The notes under the pieces are model-generated. The model searched no databases and had not been told where the DNA came from. It worked only from the letters and a program-made list of their open reading frames with translations. Positions 39,993 through 50,231 of a stretch of DNA of 64,000 nucleotides are shown here, piece by piece. Position numbers and translations under genes: made by a program. The stretch is from assembly GCF_000755285.1 (NCBI RefSeq), contig NZ_BBMK01000007.1, positions 62,001-126,000 on the forward strand, in the 5' to 3' direction. Within the stretch, counting starts at the first letter, position 1; each line of letters starts with the position of its first letter. This stretch comes from Nonlabens ulvanivorans. Its GTDB lineage: Bacteria > Bacteroidota > Bacteroidia > Flavobacteriales > Flavobacteriaceae.

Positions 39993-41367
39993 TGAGCTTT
40001 AGACTTTTTGAAAAAATTCTAGAACCTTCACAAATTATAAGTGGTGAAGGTCTAAAGACGCGTTATCATCATATATGGCACATGGACCAGTCGTTAAAAG
40101 CTGTTTGCCTTTTAATGCCTGCTAGTACTGAAGAAGTAAGTAGTATTTTGAAGATTTGTTATCAGAATAATCTACCGGTCGTTGTACATGGCGGATTGAC
40201 TAATCTTGTAGGTAGTACAGAAACCAATGGAAATGAGGTCGTCATTTCAACAGAGCGTTTAAATTCTATAGAAGAGGTTGATAGTTCCAGTAGGACAATG
40301 ACCGTGCAGTCTGGAGTTATTTTAGAACATATACATGAAGCTGCTACAAATGCTGACTTATTGTTCCCTCTTAATTTTGGTGCCCGAGGAAGCGCACAAA
40401 TTGGTGGTGTTATTTCTACTAATGCCGGTGGTTGAGAGTTCTGAAATATGGTATGACTAGACAATTAGTTCTAGGTCTAGAAGCCGTAATGGCAGATGGC
40501 ACTATCATATCATCAATGAAAAAAATAATAAAAGACAATAGCGCTTATGATGTAAAGCAACTTTTTATAGGATCTGAAGGTACTTTAGGAATTGTTACTA
40601 AAGCAATTTTAAAATTAGAAGAAGCGCCTAGTAGTAGAAATGCTGCTTATGTAGGATTTAATGACTATGAAAAGGTGGTTTCCTTTCTTAAACACATGGA
40701 CAGCAATCTTGCTGGAAAACTGAGTGGTTTTGAACTTATATGGCGCAACAGTTATGAACAAATGACTAGTGTTAGTCATGCTGTAAGGCCACCATTACCA
40801 TATAACTACAATTATTATGTGCTTATTGAAGCGCTAGGTAGTCATCCACAAAATGATCACGCAGAATTTCAAACATTGCTTGAAAATGCTATTGAGCAAG
40901 AACGAATATTAGATGCTGTGATGGCCCAATCACCTAGTGATGTTGAGTGGTTTTTTAGAATTAGAGAAGACGTAAATAATCTAGTCGACTTTATGAAACA
41001 CGATCAACATTTTGACATCAGCTTACCTATACCGTTGATAGGTGATTATATCGCTGATCGTTATCAATCACTTGATCAAATAGATGGTGTGGAGCAGATT
41101 TATGCCTTTGGCCACGTTGCAGACGGCAATATTCATTTTATGATAGGCAAGACTAATCTAAACCTTGATTTAAAAAAGAAAATTGATCATTGCATTTATG
41201 ATGGCCTCAAAAAAATAGGTGGATCTGTAAGTGCAGAACATGGTATCGGGACTCATAAAAAAGACTACCTCAATCTATGCCGTACACCTGAAGAAATAGC
41301 TTTAATGAAGTCTATTAAATTAACGATGGATCCTAAAGGGATATTGAATCCCGGTAAAATTTTCTAG
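39992..41367 (+). pseudogene. FAD-linked oxidase, GlcD/DLD family, one frameshift
   Basis: Flavoprotein dehydrogenase of 2-hydroxy acids. It contains the PCMH FAD domain (LPVVVHGGLTNLVGSTETNG... GARGSAQIGGVISTNAGG) and C-terminal cap domain (FGHVADGNIHFMIG, SAEHGIGTHKK). The substrate, glycolate, D-lactate or D-2-hydroxyglutarate, is open. At 40431-40434 a TGA interrupts the expected NAGGLRVLKYG; one extra T (GGT GGT TTG AGA) restores it. The span is one nt short of a multiple of three. Halves are 147 and 311 residues. Confidence 0.88.
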
Positions 41368-41666
41368 TCTATATAGTTTTGTGTTACACTTTCGTTATTT
41401 TCTATATAACAGAATCGTGTTAAGATGTATAATCCAAATAAATAACTACCTCGCTCTATAAAATAGAATCGTAGTGGAAATAATTCATAATAGTAGGCTA
41501 CCATCGCAGCAAAATCTGCAAATACAAAAGCAAAAGTAGCATACATCAAATAGGCAGAATTGAAAGTACTTCTTGTAGCGTTTGAAAAACCTACTAATAA
41601 ACAAGTGGTCATACCAGCTATACCGGTAAGCAATAATAAAAGATACTCCATGTCTGTACTTACCAT
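41364..41666 (-). CDS. Integral membrane protein, 100 residues
   Basis: About three membrane helices (7-26, 38-60, 75-90) and a polar tail ending SVTQNYID. No recognised family. Its ATG overlaps the stop of the upstream membrane gene within ATGGTAA. The two together (about 240 residues, seven helices) could equally be one gene split by a frameshift, as seen for other genes here; a YhhN-like layout is possible. I cannot decide between coupling and frameshift. Confidence 0.5.
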   Translation of the reverse strand: MVSTDMEYLLLLLTGIAGMTTCLLVGFSNATRSTFNSAYLMYATFAFVFADFAAMVAYYYELFPLRFYFIERGSYLFGLYILTRFCYIENNESVTQNYID

Positions 41667-42094
41667 ATCTTCAAAATTATTGACATTATAAAAATGAAAA
41701 CCGATGTGCGTAAAAAAATGAATAGAAAAGTAACATATTCATAACGTTTAATCTGATTCCATTGAATACTTCTCAAGACCCAAGAAATTATAATAATGTA
41801 AACTAAAGTACTAGCCGCTAAAAAGAGATATTTCCCAAAACCGAAATCATAATAATAAAAACCTATACTAGATAAGACCTGTAAAACATAAATAATATAA
41901 AGCCATTTACTATAATGACCTATTACTATTATAAAATACAAAGTAACCGCTAGTGTAGAAATAATTCTAGCTAGCCTTATATATTCTATATCACCTATGG
42001 CAATAACGACAATATTAAAAGCTATGAATAAAAAACTCAAAACTAGCATTTGAGTCCTAATTGTAAAACGCTTGAACCAATTAAACAGAAACAT
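41660..42094 (-). CDS. Integral membrane protein, 144 residues
   Basis: Four or five hydrophobic segments beginning RTQMLVLSFLFIAFNIVVIAI, ending FIMSIILKIW. No family recognised. It is probably the N-terminal partner of the 100-residue membrane protein that follows, by coupled translation or because of a one-base error near 41660-41670. Confidence 0.5.
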   Translation of the reverse strand: MFLFNWFKRFTIRTQMLVLSFLFIAFNIVVIAIGDIEYIRLARIISTLAVTLYFIIVIGHYSKWLYIIYVLQVLSSIGFYYYDFGFGKYLFLAASTLVYIIIISWVLRSIQWNQIKRYEYVTFLFIFLRTSVFIFIMSIILKIW

Positions 42095-42239
42095 ACACTT
42101 ACAATTTAGTTATTATTAACTCTTTGAAAATATTTATATTAATTAATACTACAGTAATTATAAATATCGGAATAAATTTTAACCTTCTTCCTATCAGTCG
42201 TAATCAAGGGAAGTTAATTAATCATTTTCTAAAACTATA

Positions 42240-44585
42240 TTATCTGATTAATGAAAAATGACCATTGTAAACTAAACCATTTTCACGTTCTACCACAAAC
42301 CAATAATCACTAGATGGTAATGGCGCACCATTATAAGTTCCATCCCATCCTATTCCATCTGCACTGATTTGTTTAATAAGCTTACCATATCTATCATAGA
42401 TATAGATTTTACTATTAGGCTCATATCGACTATTGATAATCTGCCAGTAATCGTGAAACCCATCACCATTAGGTGTGAAATAACGCGGATGATATAACAT
42501 AAATACATCTTTAGAGACTGTAGAACATCCATCTATATCTCGCACATATACAGTGTATTGATCTATAGTTAAATCTGTAAATATATTTGAAATTTGATAA
42601 TTAAACCCGTCGATAGAATATTCAAAACTCCCGATACCACTTACCTCTATTGTAATGGCATTATTATTAAGTGTCCAGTCTTCCACAATTACATCTGTAA
42701 TCTGCACATCAGTAGCTATAACATCAAAAGTAAAATCAGTTTCACATCTAGTCGCACCTTGAATAATAGAAACGGTTACACTATAAGTTGCTGGTGTATC
42801 AATAACTATCCCAGAAGAAGTTGCTCCTGTAGACCATAAATACTCATCAAACCCATTACCTGCATTAATAGTAATTTGTTGATTATCACAAAGAAAGTAT
42901 TCTGGATCTAGCAACAATTGTGGACTATCTAATAATTGAAGATTAAATGTAGTGGTATCAAAACAAGCTTCACTACCTACAACACTCACACGAGCAATTA
43001 ATTGTTGATTGTTTGAAGTATTGATGTAGCTTATAGGATTAAGTATAGGTGTATCTGCAATTAAATCTGTTGTAGATTCAAAATAATCAACTCTAAATCC
43101 ATTAGGTCCTTGACCATTTAGAATATTAGCATTTTGACTAGTAAGGTCAAAACTCTCAGTTCCATTTGCATACGTATCGCATTGTATTAAGTCATTTACT
43201 GCGTTTGCAATGGGACTATCATAAATAGTAACCACTCGACTATCTATAAACACCTGACCAGTTACAGCTTCTACCACACTTAAAGTAACATTGTAATTAC
43301 CTGCCACCGCATAAGTATGAACTGGATTTTCTAAACCCGAAGTAGCCCCATCTCCAAATTCCCATGAAATCGATGAGTATGCTTGAGACAAATTAGCCGT
43401 AAACTGGGATATATCACCCAAACAAATATTCTCAACAATAAAACCTATATCAAAATATGATTGAACAAATGGCGGCAACCCTAACCGAGATACTTTATTA
43501 TTTAATGTTACACCGTTTGAAGTATAACCAGCTAGGGAACCTGGTTCGTCTGGGTTATTAATTACACCTAGTCTATCAAAACCATCTTGCGCTATATAGA
43601 TTTTACCATCCTGTGCTAATTGAAGAGAATTATTTGATCCGGTAACAGTGTTTGAAGATTGAGACCCTAGAGATACTTTTGAATTATCAACATCTACAGA
43701 ATTATAATTAATCAAATCAAATTGATAAACACCTTCAAAGGTTTCTGTAACATATAAAAACCTACTACGTGGACTGAATTCAACACCATAAATTTTAGAA
43801 GAGTTAGTCCCCCCCATATTAGTGCCAAACGAATTGATTTGAAATGGATTACTAAGAACACCAGTTGTAGAGTCAAAATCTAAAAGCTCTAAAATCTCAG
43901 ATTCATTATAAACAACTGCTACCTTAGTACCATCAGGCGACGCTTTCATTTGACCTATGGTGTCTGCAAGAACATTTACGTTATTACCTACTGCACTAAT
44001 AACTGGATTAATATTGATACCATTGATATCTATTAGATAAGAAGTAAACTCATTAGAATCGTATTTATGCGCAATCACCCAGACATCCGTACCGTTTGAA
44101 TGACTTACTGCTGTGATTTTTTCTGTTGTTGGATCATGTAACAAAATATTCTTATCAGTAGTAATTTCACCTAAGCCATTATCTAATGACATATCAACAA
44201 CACTGTATCTGAGACCACCTGGTGCTGCAAGCGATTGAAGAGTAAAAATATAATATAGATTTTGATTCCCAGGATGCGGGACAATCAGACCAGATTGAGT
44301 GCTCGATGAATTACCTTGTAATTGTGAACCATTAGGCATTACTAGATGATTCCTATTATAAACACTTCTTCCATCTGTATAGAATCTAAGATTACCTTGA
44401 GAATCGGAGATAGCAGCGCAACCTTCGGCAGTATTTAAATTGCCGTTAACTAGAGCTACAGGCATGCCGCTATTAAAAGTTAATCCAGCGTTTTCTCCAA
44501 AATACCAATTACTAGCTTCACCTTGACCATTTAAAATATTAAAGGCTAAAAATAGAACGATTAAATAGATGTAAGGTAATCTCAA
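42240..44585 (-). CDS. Secreted protein with PKD and type B T9SS sorting domain
   Basis: 781 residues exported by the type IX system. Signal peptide (MRLPYIYLIVLFLAFNILNGQ), a beta-propeller-like N half (EASNWYFGENAGLTF..., WVIAHKYDSNEF, VEFSPRSRFLYV), a PKD domain (about 400-455: SISWEFGDGATSG... VHTYAVAGNYNVTLSV), and the gliding-motility-type C-terminal domain (YHPRYFTPNGDGFHDYWQI... IYDRYGKLIKQISADGIGWDGTYNG). The last is the SprF-dependent type B signal. A C7 run at 43809-43815 reads Met-Gly-Gly. Substrate unknown. Confidence 0.88.
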   Translation of the reverse strand: MRLPYIYLIVLFLAFNILNGQGEASNWYFGENAGLTFNSGMPVALVNGNLNTAEGCAAISDSQGNLRFYTDGRSVYNRNHLVMPNGSQLQGNSSSTQSGLIVPHPGNQNLYYIFTLQSLAAPGGLRYSVVDMSLDNGLGEITTDKNILLHDPTTEKITAVSHSNGTDVWVIAHKYDSNEFTSYLIDINGININPVISAVGNNVNVLADTIGQMKASPDGTKVAVVYNESEILELLDFDSTTGVLSNPFQINSFGTNMGGTNSSKIYGVEFSPRSRFLYVTETFEGVYQFDLINYNSVDVDNSKVSLGSQSSNTVTGSNNSLQLAQDGKIYIAQDGFDRLGVINNPDEPGSLAGYTSNGVTLNNKVSRLGLPPFVQSYFDIGFIVENICLGDISQFTANLSQAYSSISWEFGDGATSGLENPVHTYAVAGNYNVTLSVVEAVTGQVFIDSRVVTIYDSPIANAVNDLIQCDTYANGTESFDLTSQNANILNGQGPNGFRVDYFESTTDLIADTPILNPISYINTSNNQQLIARVSVVGSEACFDTTTFNLQLLDSPQLLLDPEYFLCDNQQITINAGNGFDEYLWSTGATSSGIVIDTPATYSVTVSIIQGATRCETDFTFDVIATDVQITDVIVEDWTLNNNAITIEVSGIGSFEYSIDGFNYQISNIFTDLTIDQYTVYVRDIDGCSTVSKDVFMLYHPRYFTPNGDGFHDYWQIINSRYEPNSKIYIYDRYGKLIKQISADGIGWDGTYNGAPLPSSDYWFVVERENGLVYNGHFSLIR

Positions 44586-44623
44586 GTTTAAGATGCTTTA
44601 GACATGCAATTTAATTGGTAAAT

Positions 44624-44639
44624 CGCTTTCGCGAAAGCG
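44624..44639. repeat. CGCTTTCGCGAAAGCG palindrome copy
   Basis: Exact copy between the type B protein gene and the laminarin locus. Confidence 0.9.
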
Positions 44640-44660
44640 AATCATCAAAAACCTAAACGT

Positions 44661-44694
44661 AAAAAAAAGGCTACTCCTAGAAGTAGCCTTTTTG
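44661..44694 (-). terminator. Terminator at the end of the laminarin locus
   Basis: The stem AAAAGGCTACT / AGTAGCCTTTT has a short loop, with A/T runs on both sides; 22 bp after the stop. Confidence 0.85.
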
Positions 44695-44716
44695 AAAAGA
44701 ATAATTGGCTATAATA

Positions 44717-46027
44717 TTACTCTTTAGACAATTTAATATTTTGCACTCCATCTCCAGAAGAGATCTTTGCAATATACATTCCTTGTGAAAGACTAGTTGC
44801 ATCAAGGTTTATAGATGTTGCACTACCTTCTTTTTGAGTTAATACTAATTTACCGGTAAGATCATAAATCTCTACTGTATCTATAATTGTATTTGCTGAT
44901 TGAATAGTCCAACTACTTTGAGCAGGATTAGGGTAAGCATTGAATACATTAAGTTTAAAAGAATCAGAGCTAAGTGTTTGTTGAGAGAAATAGATATTAT
45001 CAACATAAATAAAATCGGACTGTAAATTACTTGATGCATCTATCTTCCACTGAAAGAAGTTTGCTTTTGAGAAACCTCCTGTACCACCAGTACTTCTAGG
45101 AGCTGTATTTTCAAAGAAAGAAAGTGGAATTTCAACATGTGTCCAAGCCTCTGACACAATAGCTTCTTGTGGTGCAGCACCACCGATCTCATACCAGTAT
45201 TCAACAACAGCACCATTATTATCAATGATATAAAATCTAATCTCTGTTGACATGTTATCTGCCCAATAGTCAAATTGTAAGAAGTTGTAAGCGCTTATAT
45301 CAACAACACCATTTTTACCTTCTCCATAACCAGCAGCGGCTAGATTAAATTTAAAAGTATTATTTACACCCGAAGTTCCTAAATCTACAATATTAGATTG
45401 ACCAAAATTATAATCGCGTGTCCATGAGTTAGTATATCCACCTGTATCTGTAAAAATAGATAGAACCTCAGCTGCTGGAGCTGTAGGGTCTGGAGCTGCT
45501 GTTGCAGGTATAGGATCAACTGGAATCATAGCTCCATTAGGTCCTGTAATATCATCAATATAATAAGTACCTGTAGCAGTATTACCTGGAGTTGAATCTG
45601 TAAAGATTACAATAGTAGGATACTCGTTACCTAAACCAGCTCCAAAATCAATACTTACAGTTTGCCAACCCATCATGTTAGTTGTAAACGTTAATTCAGT
45701 TGCTCCTGAAGTTCCACCTTCAAATTTCAAAAGGTGCGTTCTTAAAGTTGCATCTGGCGCCCATATTCTCATGGTAATAATGTTTGTTGCATCATTAGAA
45801 AGATCTACATAGGTATCTAAACCCATAGCTGCACCATCAAAATCTACACCTGCACCAATCATTTCAAGCACTTGATTAGTTGCATCTGTAGGATCTACAA
45901 CTACGCTTGCTGCGGTTCCATTAAAAGCGCCAAAGTTATTATCCTCTGGTACTTCAAAGTCTAATGGTAATGACTGTGAAAATCCTGCTATTGAAAACAA
46001 GAAAAGCAATAAAGTAATTTTTTTCAT
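44717..46027 (-). CDS. T9SS-sorted binding protein with two sandwich modules
   Basis: 436 residues with signal peptide (MKKITLLLFLFSIAGFSQ), two beta-sandwich modules of about 150 residues (LPLDFEVPEDNNFGAF... TYYIDDI, and VLSIFTDTGGYTNSWTRDYNFGQ... FIYVDNIYFSQ), and a type A T9SS sorting domain (NVFNAYPNPAQSSWTI... IYDLTGKLVLTQK... GMYIAKISSGDG). The first module is related to those in the neighbouring SusE-position protein. It is probably a secreted or surface-anchored laminarin-binding protein. It has its own upstream region with a site shared with susC, so it is regulated with the locus. Confidence 0.8.
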   Translation of the reverse strand: MKKITLLLFLFSIAGFSQSLPLDFEVPEDNNFGAFNGTAASVVVDPTDATNQVLEMIGAGVDFDGAAMGLDTYVDLSNDATNIITMRIWAPDATLRTHLLKFEGGTSGATELTFTTNMMGWQTVSIDFGAGLGNEYPTIVIFTDSTPGNTATGTYYIDDITGPNGAMIPVDPIPATAAPDPTAPAAEVLSIFTDTGGYTNSWTRDYNFGQSNIVDLGTSGVNNTFKFNLAAAGYGEGKNGVVDISAYNFLQFDYWADNMSTEIRFYIIDNNGAVVEYWYEIGGAAPQEAIVSEAWTHVEIPLSFFENTAPRSTGGTGGFSKANFFQWKIDASSNLQSDFIYVDNIYFSQQTLSSDSFKLNVFNAYPNPAQSSWTIQSANTIIDTVEIYDLTGKLVLTQKEGSATSINLDATSLSQGMYIAKISSGDGVQNIKLSKE

Positions 46028-46185
46028 TTAATTATTTTTTAAAGTTTAATTTGAGTACTTAAATTTAAAACAATAACGATGTAGTTACACTTATTAAGCC
46101 TATACAATAAATCATCATTAAATAATTTACGAGCAAAAAACAAAACCCGAAAACAAAATATTGATTTTCAATTAGTTAAAATATT

Positions 46186-46246
46186 TACAACGTTTTCGAA
46201 AACGACACTTCATGCTTTTTAAGTACAAAATGTTGTGGTAATGTTG
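46186..46246 (-). promoter_or_regulatory. Candidate operators shared with susC
   Basis: Two elements: TACAACGTTTTCGA inside a longer palindrome (46186-46204), and ATGTTGTGGTAATGTTG (46230-46246), with ATGTTG repeated at 11 bp. Both recur upstream of susC (54957-54970 inverted; 54915-54931). The palindrome looks like a LacI-family site. Confidence 0.55.
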
Positions 46247-46472
46247 AGTAAAATCAGACTCAATTAGATAACTAAAAACTCACTTTATTTAATAATTAGG
46301 TGGAAGAGATCTTATTTAGATTTTCGTTCACTTTTAAAACTTTTAAATTATATTGTATTAACTATAGATCTGCTCAAAGCGACTAATATTAAATGTCTAA
46401 AAAATCATTTGGGTAAATAGATTAATTTTTCAGAGTTTAAATACCATTATATTTTAGAACGAGGTCAAAAAA

Positions 46473-46496
46473 AAATGGTTCCCTAAGGAACCATTT
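46473..46496 (-). terminator. Terminator after GH16
   Basis: The stem AAATGGTTCC / GGAACCATTT has a 4-nt loop, 22 bp after the GH16 stop, with T-run on the minus strand. Confidence 0.88.
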
Positions 46497-46518
46497 AGCA
46501 ACATAAATAATTATCTAA

Positions 46519-48177
46519 CTACTGATAAACTCTTATGTAATCTACTTCCATAGTACTTTCGACAAACGAAGGGTCTATTACACCACCAAAATCACCACCC
46601 ATGGCTATATTCATAATAAAGAAGAAGTCCTTATCAAATGGCAATGTTGAATCATTTGCAACTTGATGGAATTGTTGATCATCAACAAAAAACTTTATAT
46701 CTGTAGCTGTCCATTCAAGCTTGTACACATGAAAATCGGTCGAAACTCCGGTAACGTTTAAATTACCGCCATCAGCATTACCCGCAAAAGCACCAGGATG
46801 ATGCACTGTACCATAAATAACATCTTGATTATTACCAACATGCTCCATAATATCCATTTCACCAGCTGCTGGCCAAGTGTTAGTTTGATAATCTGAACCT
46901 AAAGTCCATATTGCTGGCCATGTACCACCTCCAGTAGGCAGTTTTGCTCTAACTTCTACAGTACCATAGGTAAAGTCATATAGTCCTTCAGACTTTATTC
47001 TCGCAGATGTATAATTTGAACCATTAAAATTTTCTGCTTTTGCTGTAATTTTTAAAACACCATTTTCAACTTTTACATTATCGACTCTATCCGTATAAGT
47101 TTGTGACTCGTTATTTCCCCCCCATCCATTGGTTCCAGCACCAAGATCATAAGTCCAGTTTGCTGGATCTGGAGCACCATCAACATCAAACTCATCTGAC
47201 CAAACTAAAGAACCGGTAGTACCGCCACTTGCCGCATTAGGATCATCTGTAGAGAATATATGATACCAGGCGAGGTCACCATTCATAATAGAACGTACAA
47301 CTAACCTGTTCTCAGAAATTTCAAGAATATCATATAACGATGAATTTATGTAATAACTCATAAAACCATCTCCACTAAACTGCATTGATGTACCTCTTTT
47401 TTCATCTTCCGGTACAATTGAATCAGAAGGTAGGAAAGTAACATTTTTAATGCCTGAGGTATCGTAAGCATAACAGTAATCAAACCCATTAGAACCACCT
47501 GCAACACCTTCAAATGAACCATTAAAATAGGTCTCTCCACCATTCAACAATTCATAAGTTACATTATCTCCATTTTGAGTAAAAACTAACTGATCCATGT
47601 AAAGACACATACTTTCTGGTGCGCCATTCTTCTCAAATGGTGTAGCACTGTAAAATGCTGGGAAATTATTTTCTCCAGGATTAGCTGCATTTGGATCATT
47701 AGGACCTACTCCTAAATGTCCAGGCTCTGCAGCTGCCCAATACCATGTTTTAGATAAACCATCACCACCGGTTAAAAAGGTTTTTGCTTCTGCATCATTA
47801 AATGCACTAAACACTTCTACTAAAACAACTTTGGAAGTTGAAAGTCCACCAGTACCAGTCGCTATTACGGTAACACTATAAGTACTTACTCCTGGTTCAA
47901 CAAATTGATGTGTAATTGTACCATCATAAGCTGATCCCGTGCGCATGTCGCCAAAATCATAAGTAAAGTTAATCGCATTATCTGCTGTTGCCGTAAAATC
48001 TACTTTACCACTACCATCCCCCCCAAAAGGATTCATCGCATCCTGGCCTTGCACAATAAAACTAACTTCAAGATTAGTAGGTGCTGTAATATCTCCAAAT
48101 TGCAAATCATCTTCCTGACATGATAAAACTAACAGACTTAGAAAGGCGAAAAAATATGCTTTATTAATAAGTTTCAT
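46519..48177 (-). CDS. GH16 endo-beta-1,3-glucanase (laminarinase) lipoprotein
   Basis: 552-residue lipoprotein (lipobox LLVLSC, Cys20) with a PKD domain (about 30-125: NFTYDFGDMRTGSAYDGTITHQFVEPG) and a C-terminal GH16 jellyroll (about 315-552). The catalytic motif is GEMDIMEHVG: nucleophile Glu440, Asp442, acid/base Glu445, with the beta-bulge Met of laminarinases. It is likely at the cell surface and cuts beta-1,3-glucan before SusCD uptake. G7 runs add glycine at FGGDGSG (48018-48024) and GWGGNNE (47117-47123); GH16 members usually read GWGNNE. It is the last gene of the susCD transcript. Confidence 0.94.
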   Translation of the reverse strand: MKLINKAYFFAFLSLLVLSCQEDDLQFGDITAPTNLEVSFIVQGQDAMNPFGGDGSGKVDFTATADNAINFTYDFGDMRTGSAYDGTITHQFVEPGVSTYSVTVIATGTGGLSTSKVVLVEVFSAFNDAEAKTFLTGGDGLSKTWYWAAAEPGHLGVGPNDPNAANPGENNFPAFYSATPFEKNGAPESMCLYMDQLVFTQNGDNVTYELLNGGETYFNGSFEGVAGGSNGFDYCYAYDTSGIKNVTFLPSDSIVPEDEKRGTSMQFSGDGFMSYYINSSLYDILEISENRLVVRSIMNGDLAWYHIFSTDDPNAASGGTTGSLVWSDEFDVDGAPDPANWTYDLGAGTNGWGGNNESQTYTDRVDNVKVENGVLKITAKAENFNGSNYTSARIKSEGLYDFTYGTVEVRAKLPTGGGTWPAIWTLGSDYQTNTWPAAGEMDIMEHVGNNQDVIYGTVHHPGAFAGNADGGNLNVTGVSTDFHVYKLEWTATDIKFFVDDQQFHQVANDSTLPFDKDFFFIMNIAMGGDFGGVIDPSFVESTMEVDYIRVYQ

Positions 48178-48187
48178 AATGCGTTTA

Positions 48188-50221
48188 TTAATTTGTTAAT
48201 TCAATTTCGTCAAAGTAGTAATCAGCTCCAGTTCCAGCGTTTCCAAAATCGAAGAACACGACTATTTTTTGATAATCATTTGAGCTGTTTATTCCAGTGA
48301 AGTCAAAAGTTAATTCCTCCCAGCCATTTGCTACCGTATTAGTAACGTCAACCTCTACATTGATATTAGAATCTGCAGAGTTCTCTAATTTCATTTTCAC
48401 AACGATACCAGATTGAGGAGACCAAGTCTTTAATTTGATTTTTTGTAAACTCGTAAAATCAATAGGAGCATCTAATTCAATGAACGAACCTGCCCAGACT
48501 TGTGAACCTGAAGATTTATTAAGGTTTGCCACCATAGCTGTTGTATTTGCTCCAGTTGCATCCGGATTTGCTATTACTGACGTAGCTGCACCACCAAAGT
48601 CAGTGAAACTATAATTAAGTGTAGCGTCTTCAAAAGTTACTGGTAATTCTAAAGCTGCCATCCCATCAGTTAAGGCGATATCATCAAAATAGTAGTCAGC
48701 ACCAGTACCTGCATTACCAAAATCAAAAAACACGACTACACGCTGGTAGTTATTAGCATTAGTAACTCCTGTAAAATCGAATGTAAGCTCTTCCCATGCA
48801 TTTGCAACTGTATTGATAACATCTACCTCTACATTAATATTAGGATCTGCTAGATTTTCCAATTTCATTTTTACAGTGATACCTGATTGAGGCGACCATG
48901 TTTTTATATTAATCATTTGCATTGATGAGAAATCAATAGGGTTATCCAATTCAATGAATGATCCTGCCCACACTTGTGATCCATTTGACTTATTGAGGTT
49001 TCCTACCATAGACGAAGTGTTTAATCCTGAAACATCTGGATTAGACGCTACTGATGTATTGGCACCACCAAAGTTGTCAAAACTATAAGTAAGCACATTA
49101 GACTCAAAATCTAATGGTAATTCAAGAGCAATAGGGCTTTGGTCTGTTAATTCGATGTTATCAAAATAGAATGTATCTGCATTACCGGCATTCCCAAAAT
49201 CATAAAATACAATGACCTTTTGATATTGCTGAGTAAGATCTGCAGCAGAAAAATCAAAAATTAAAGTCTCCCATGAGCTCGCAGCTGCTGTAGGCACATC
49301 AAGTTCTGTACTGATATTTGAATCTAAAGTATTTTCTAATTTCATCTTCACAATAGCGCCTGCTGGCAAAGGTGACCATGAATCTAATTTTATCTTTTGA
49401 AGCGTAGTAAAGTCTATTGCTTCATCTAGTTCTATAACAGTCCCAGCAAAAACTTGCGCTCCAGCTGTCTTTGTAGTTTCAGCTACAAAAGCACTACTGT
49501 TACCTGTAGGGTCTGGATTAGCAACTTTCGCGGAAGCAGCTCCACCAAAATCAACAAAACTATAAGCTAGTGTCGCAGATTCAAAATCGATAGGTAGTAA
49601 AAATGGATCGATAATAGATACGGTCTCAGTTCCCATAGTTGTAGCAACACCACCACTAAATGCAGTAACCGTTACTATATAATCACCTGTTGAAGTGTAC
49701 ACGTATCCTGTCTCGCCACCTGTGGCAAGGCTTTGTGCAGGTAAAGTCGGGTCTTCACCAAATGTTACTTCAAACATGGTTGCAAAATCTGCTGTAGCCG
49801 ATACTACTATTCCAAAACTAGAATTAGGATCATCGATAATATCAATAACTAGGTTTTCTGGTGCTCTGAATGAGACCATTAGATCTTTAGTTACTTCAGA
49901 TATTTTACCATTTAATGAAGTAGCTACCAGTCGAATCGGGTAGTTACCTTCAGTGTAAATGCGCTCAGCACTTTCGCCAGGAAGTAATTCTATGGACTCA
50001 TCTGTTCCATCACCATAATACAGTTCAAAAAAAGCAGCTCCAGAAGCAGATGGTGTCATCGATACCATTCCACTGTTATCTTGAAGAATATTGAATGTTA
50101 TATCTAGCTCTTGAGGTGCAATTAAGTTTTGTACTTGACCTGTAAGGTCATCCTCTACACAGCTAACTACAGCCATGAAAGTTATTAGTAAAACACTTAA
50201 AAAATAGAATGTCTTTTTCAT
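48188..50221 (-). CDS. SusE-position lipoprotein with three tandem glucan-binding modules
   Basis: Start 50221 (MKKTFYFLSVLLITFMAVVSC) gives a lipobox and avoids overlap with susD; a longer frame exists to 50281. Two PKD-like domains (about 40-220) are followed by three copies of a 150-residue beta-sandwich module, each opening with LP(I/L/V)(D/T)FE and ending with FYFDNIEL / YYFDDIAL / YYFDEIEL. The second and third are nearly identical in blocks such as NLNKSxGSQVWAGSFIELD. In this place, after SusD, such proteins bind the polysaccharide at the cell surface. No catalytic motif is visible. Recent duplication of modules is evident. Confidence 0.85.
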   Translation of the reverse strand: MKKTFYFLSVLLITFMAVVSCVEDDLTGQVQNLIAPQELDITFNILQDNSGMVSMTPSASGAAFFELYYGDGTDESIELLPGESAERIYTEGNYPIRLVATSLNGKISEVTKDLMVSFRAPENLVIDIIDDPNSSFGIVVSATADFATMFEVTFGEDPTLPAQSLATGGETGYVYTSTGDYIVTVTAFSGGVATTMGTETVSIIDPFLLPIDFESATLAYSFVDFGGAASAKVANPDPTGNSSAFVAETTKTAGAQVFAGTVIELDEAIDFTTLQKIKLDSWSPLPAGAIVKMKLENTLDSNISTELDVPTAAASSWETLIFDFSAADLTQQYQKVIVFYDFGNAGNADTFYFDNIELTDQSPIALELPLDFESNVLTYSFDNFGGANTSVASNPDVSGLNTSSMVGNLNKSNGSQVWAGSFIELDNPIDFSSMQMINIKTWSPQSGITVKMKLENLADPNINVEVDVINTVANAWEELTFDFTGVTNANNYQRVVVFFDFGNAGTGADYYFDDIALTDGMAALELPVTFEDATLNYSFTDFGGAATSVIANPDATGANTTAMVANLNKSSGSQVWAGSFIELDAPIDFTSLQKIKLKTWSPQSGIVVKMKLENSADSNINVEVDVTNTVANGWEELTFDFTGINSSNDYQKIVVFFDFGNAGTGADYYFDEIELTN

Positions 50222-50231
50222 GTTGATATGA

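Larger units (their letters stand above)
46028..46518. other. Regulatory intergenic region (491 bp)
   Basis: No gene. It holds the 5' region of the T9SS-sorted gene, a perfect palindrome CGTTTTCGAAAACG (46191-46204), an element shared with the susC upstream region (46230-46246), and the GH16 terminator. The rest is AT-rich with no visible RNA gene. Confidence 0.6.

Noticed and set aside
46191..46204. CGTTTTCGAAAACG as a relative of the 16-bp palindrome
   Set aside because: The core (TTTTCGAAAA) differs from TTTCGCGAAA, and it recurs in part only near susC, so I treat it as an operator.
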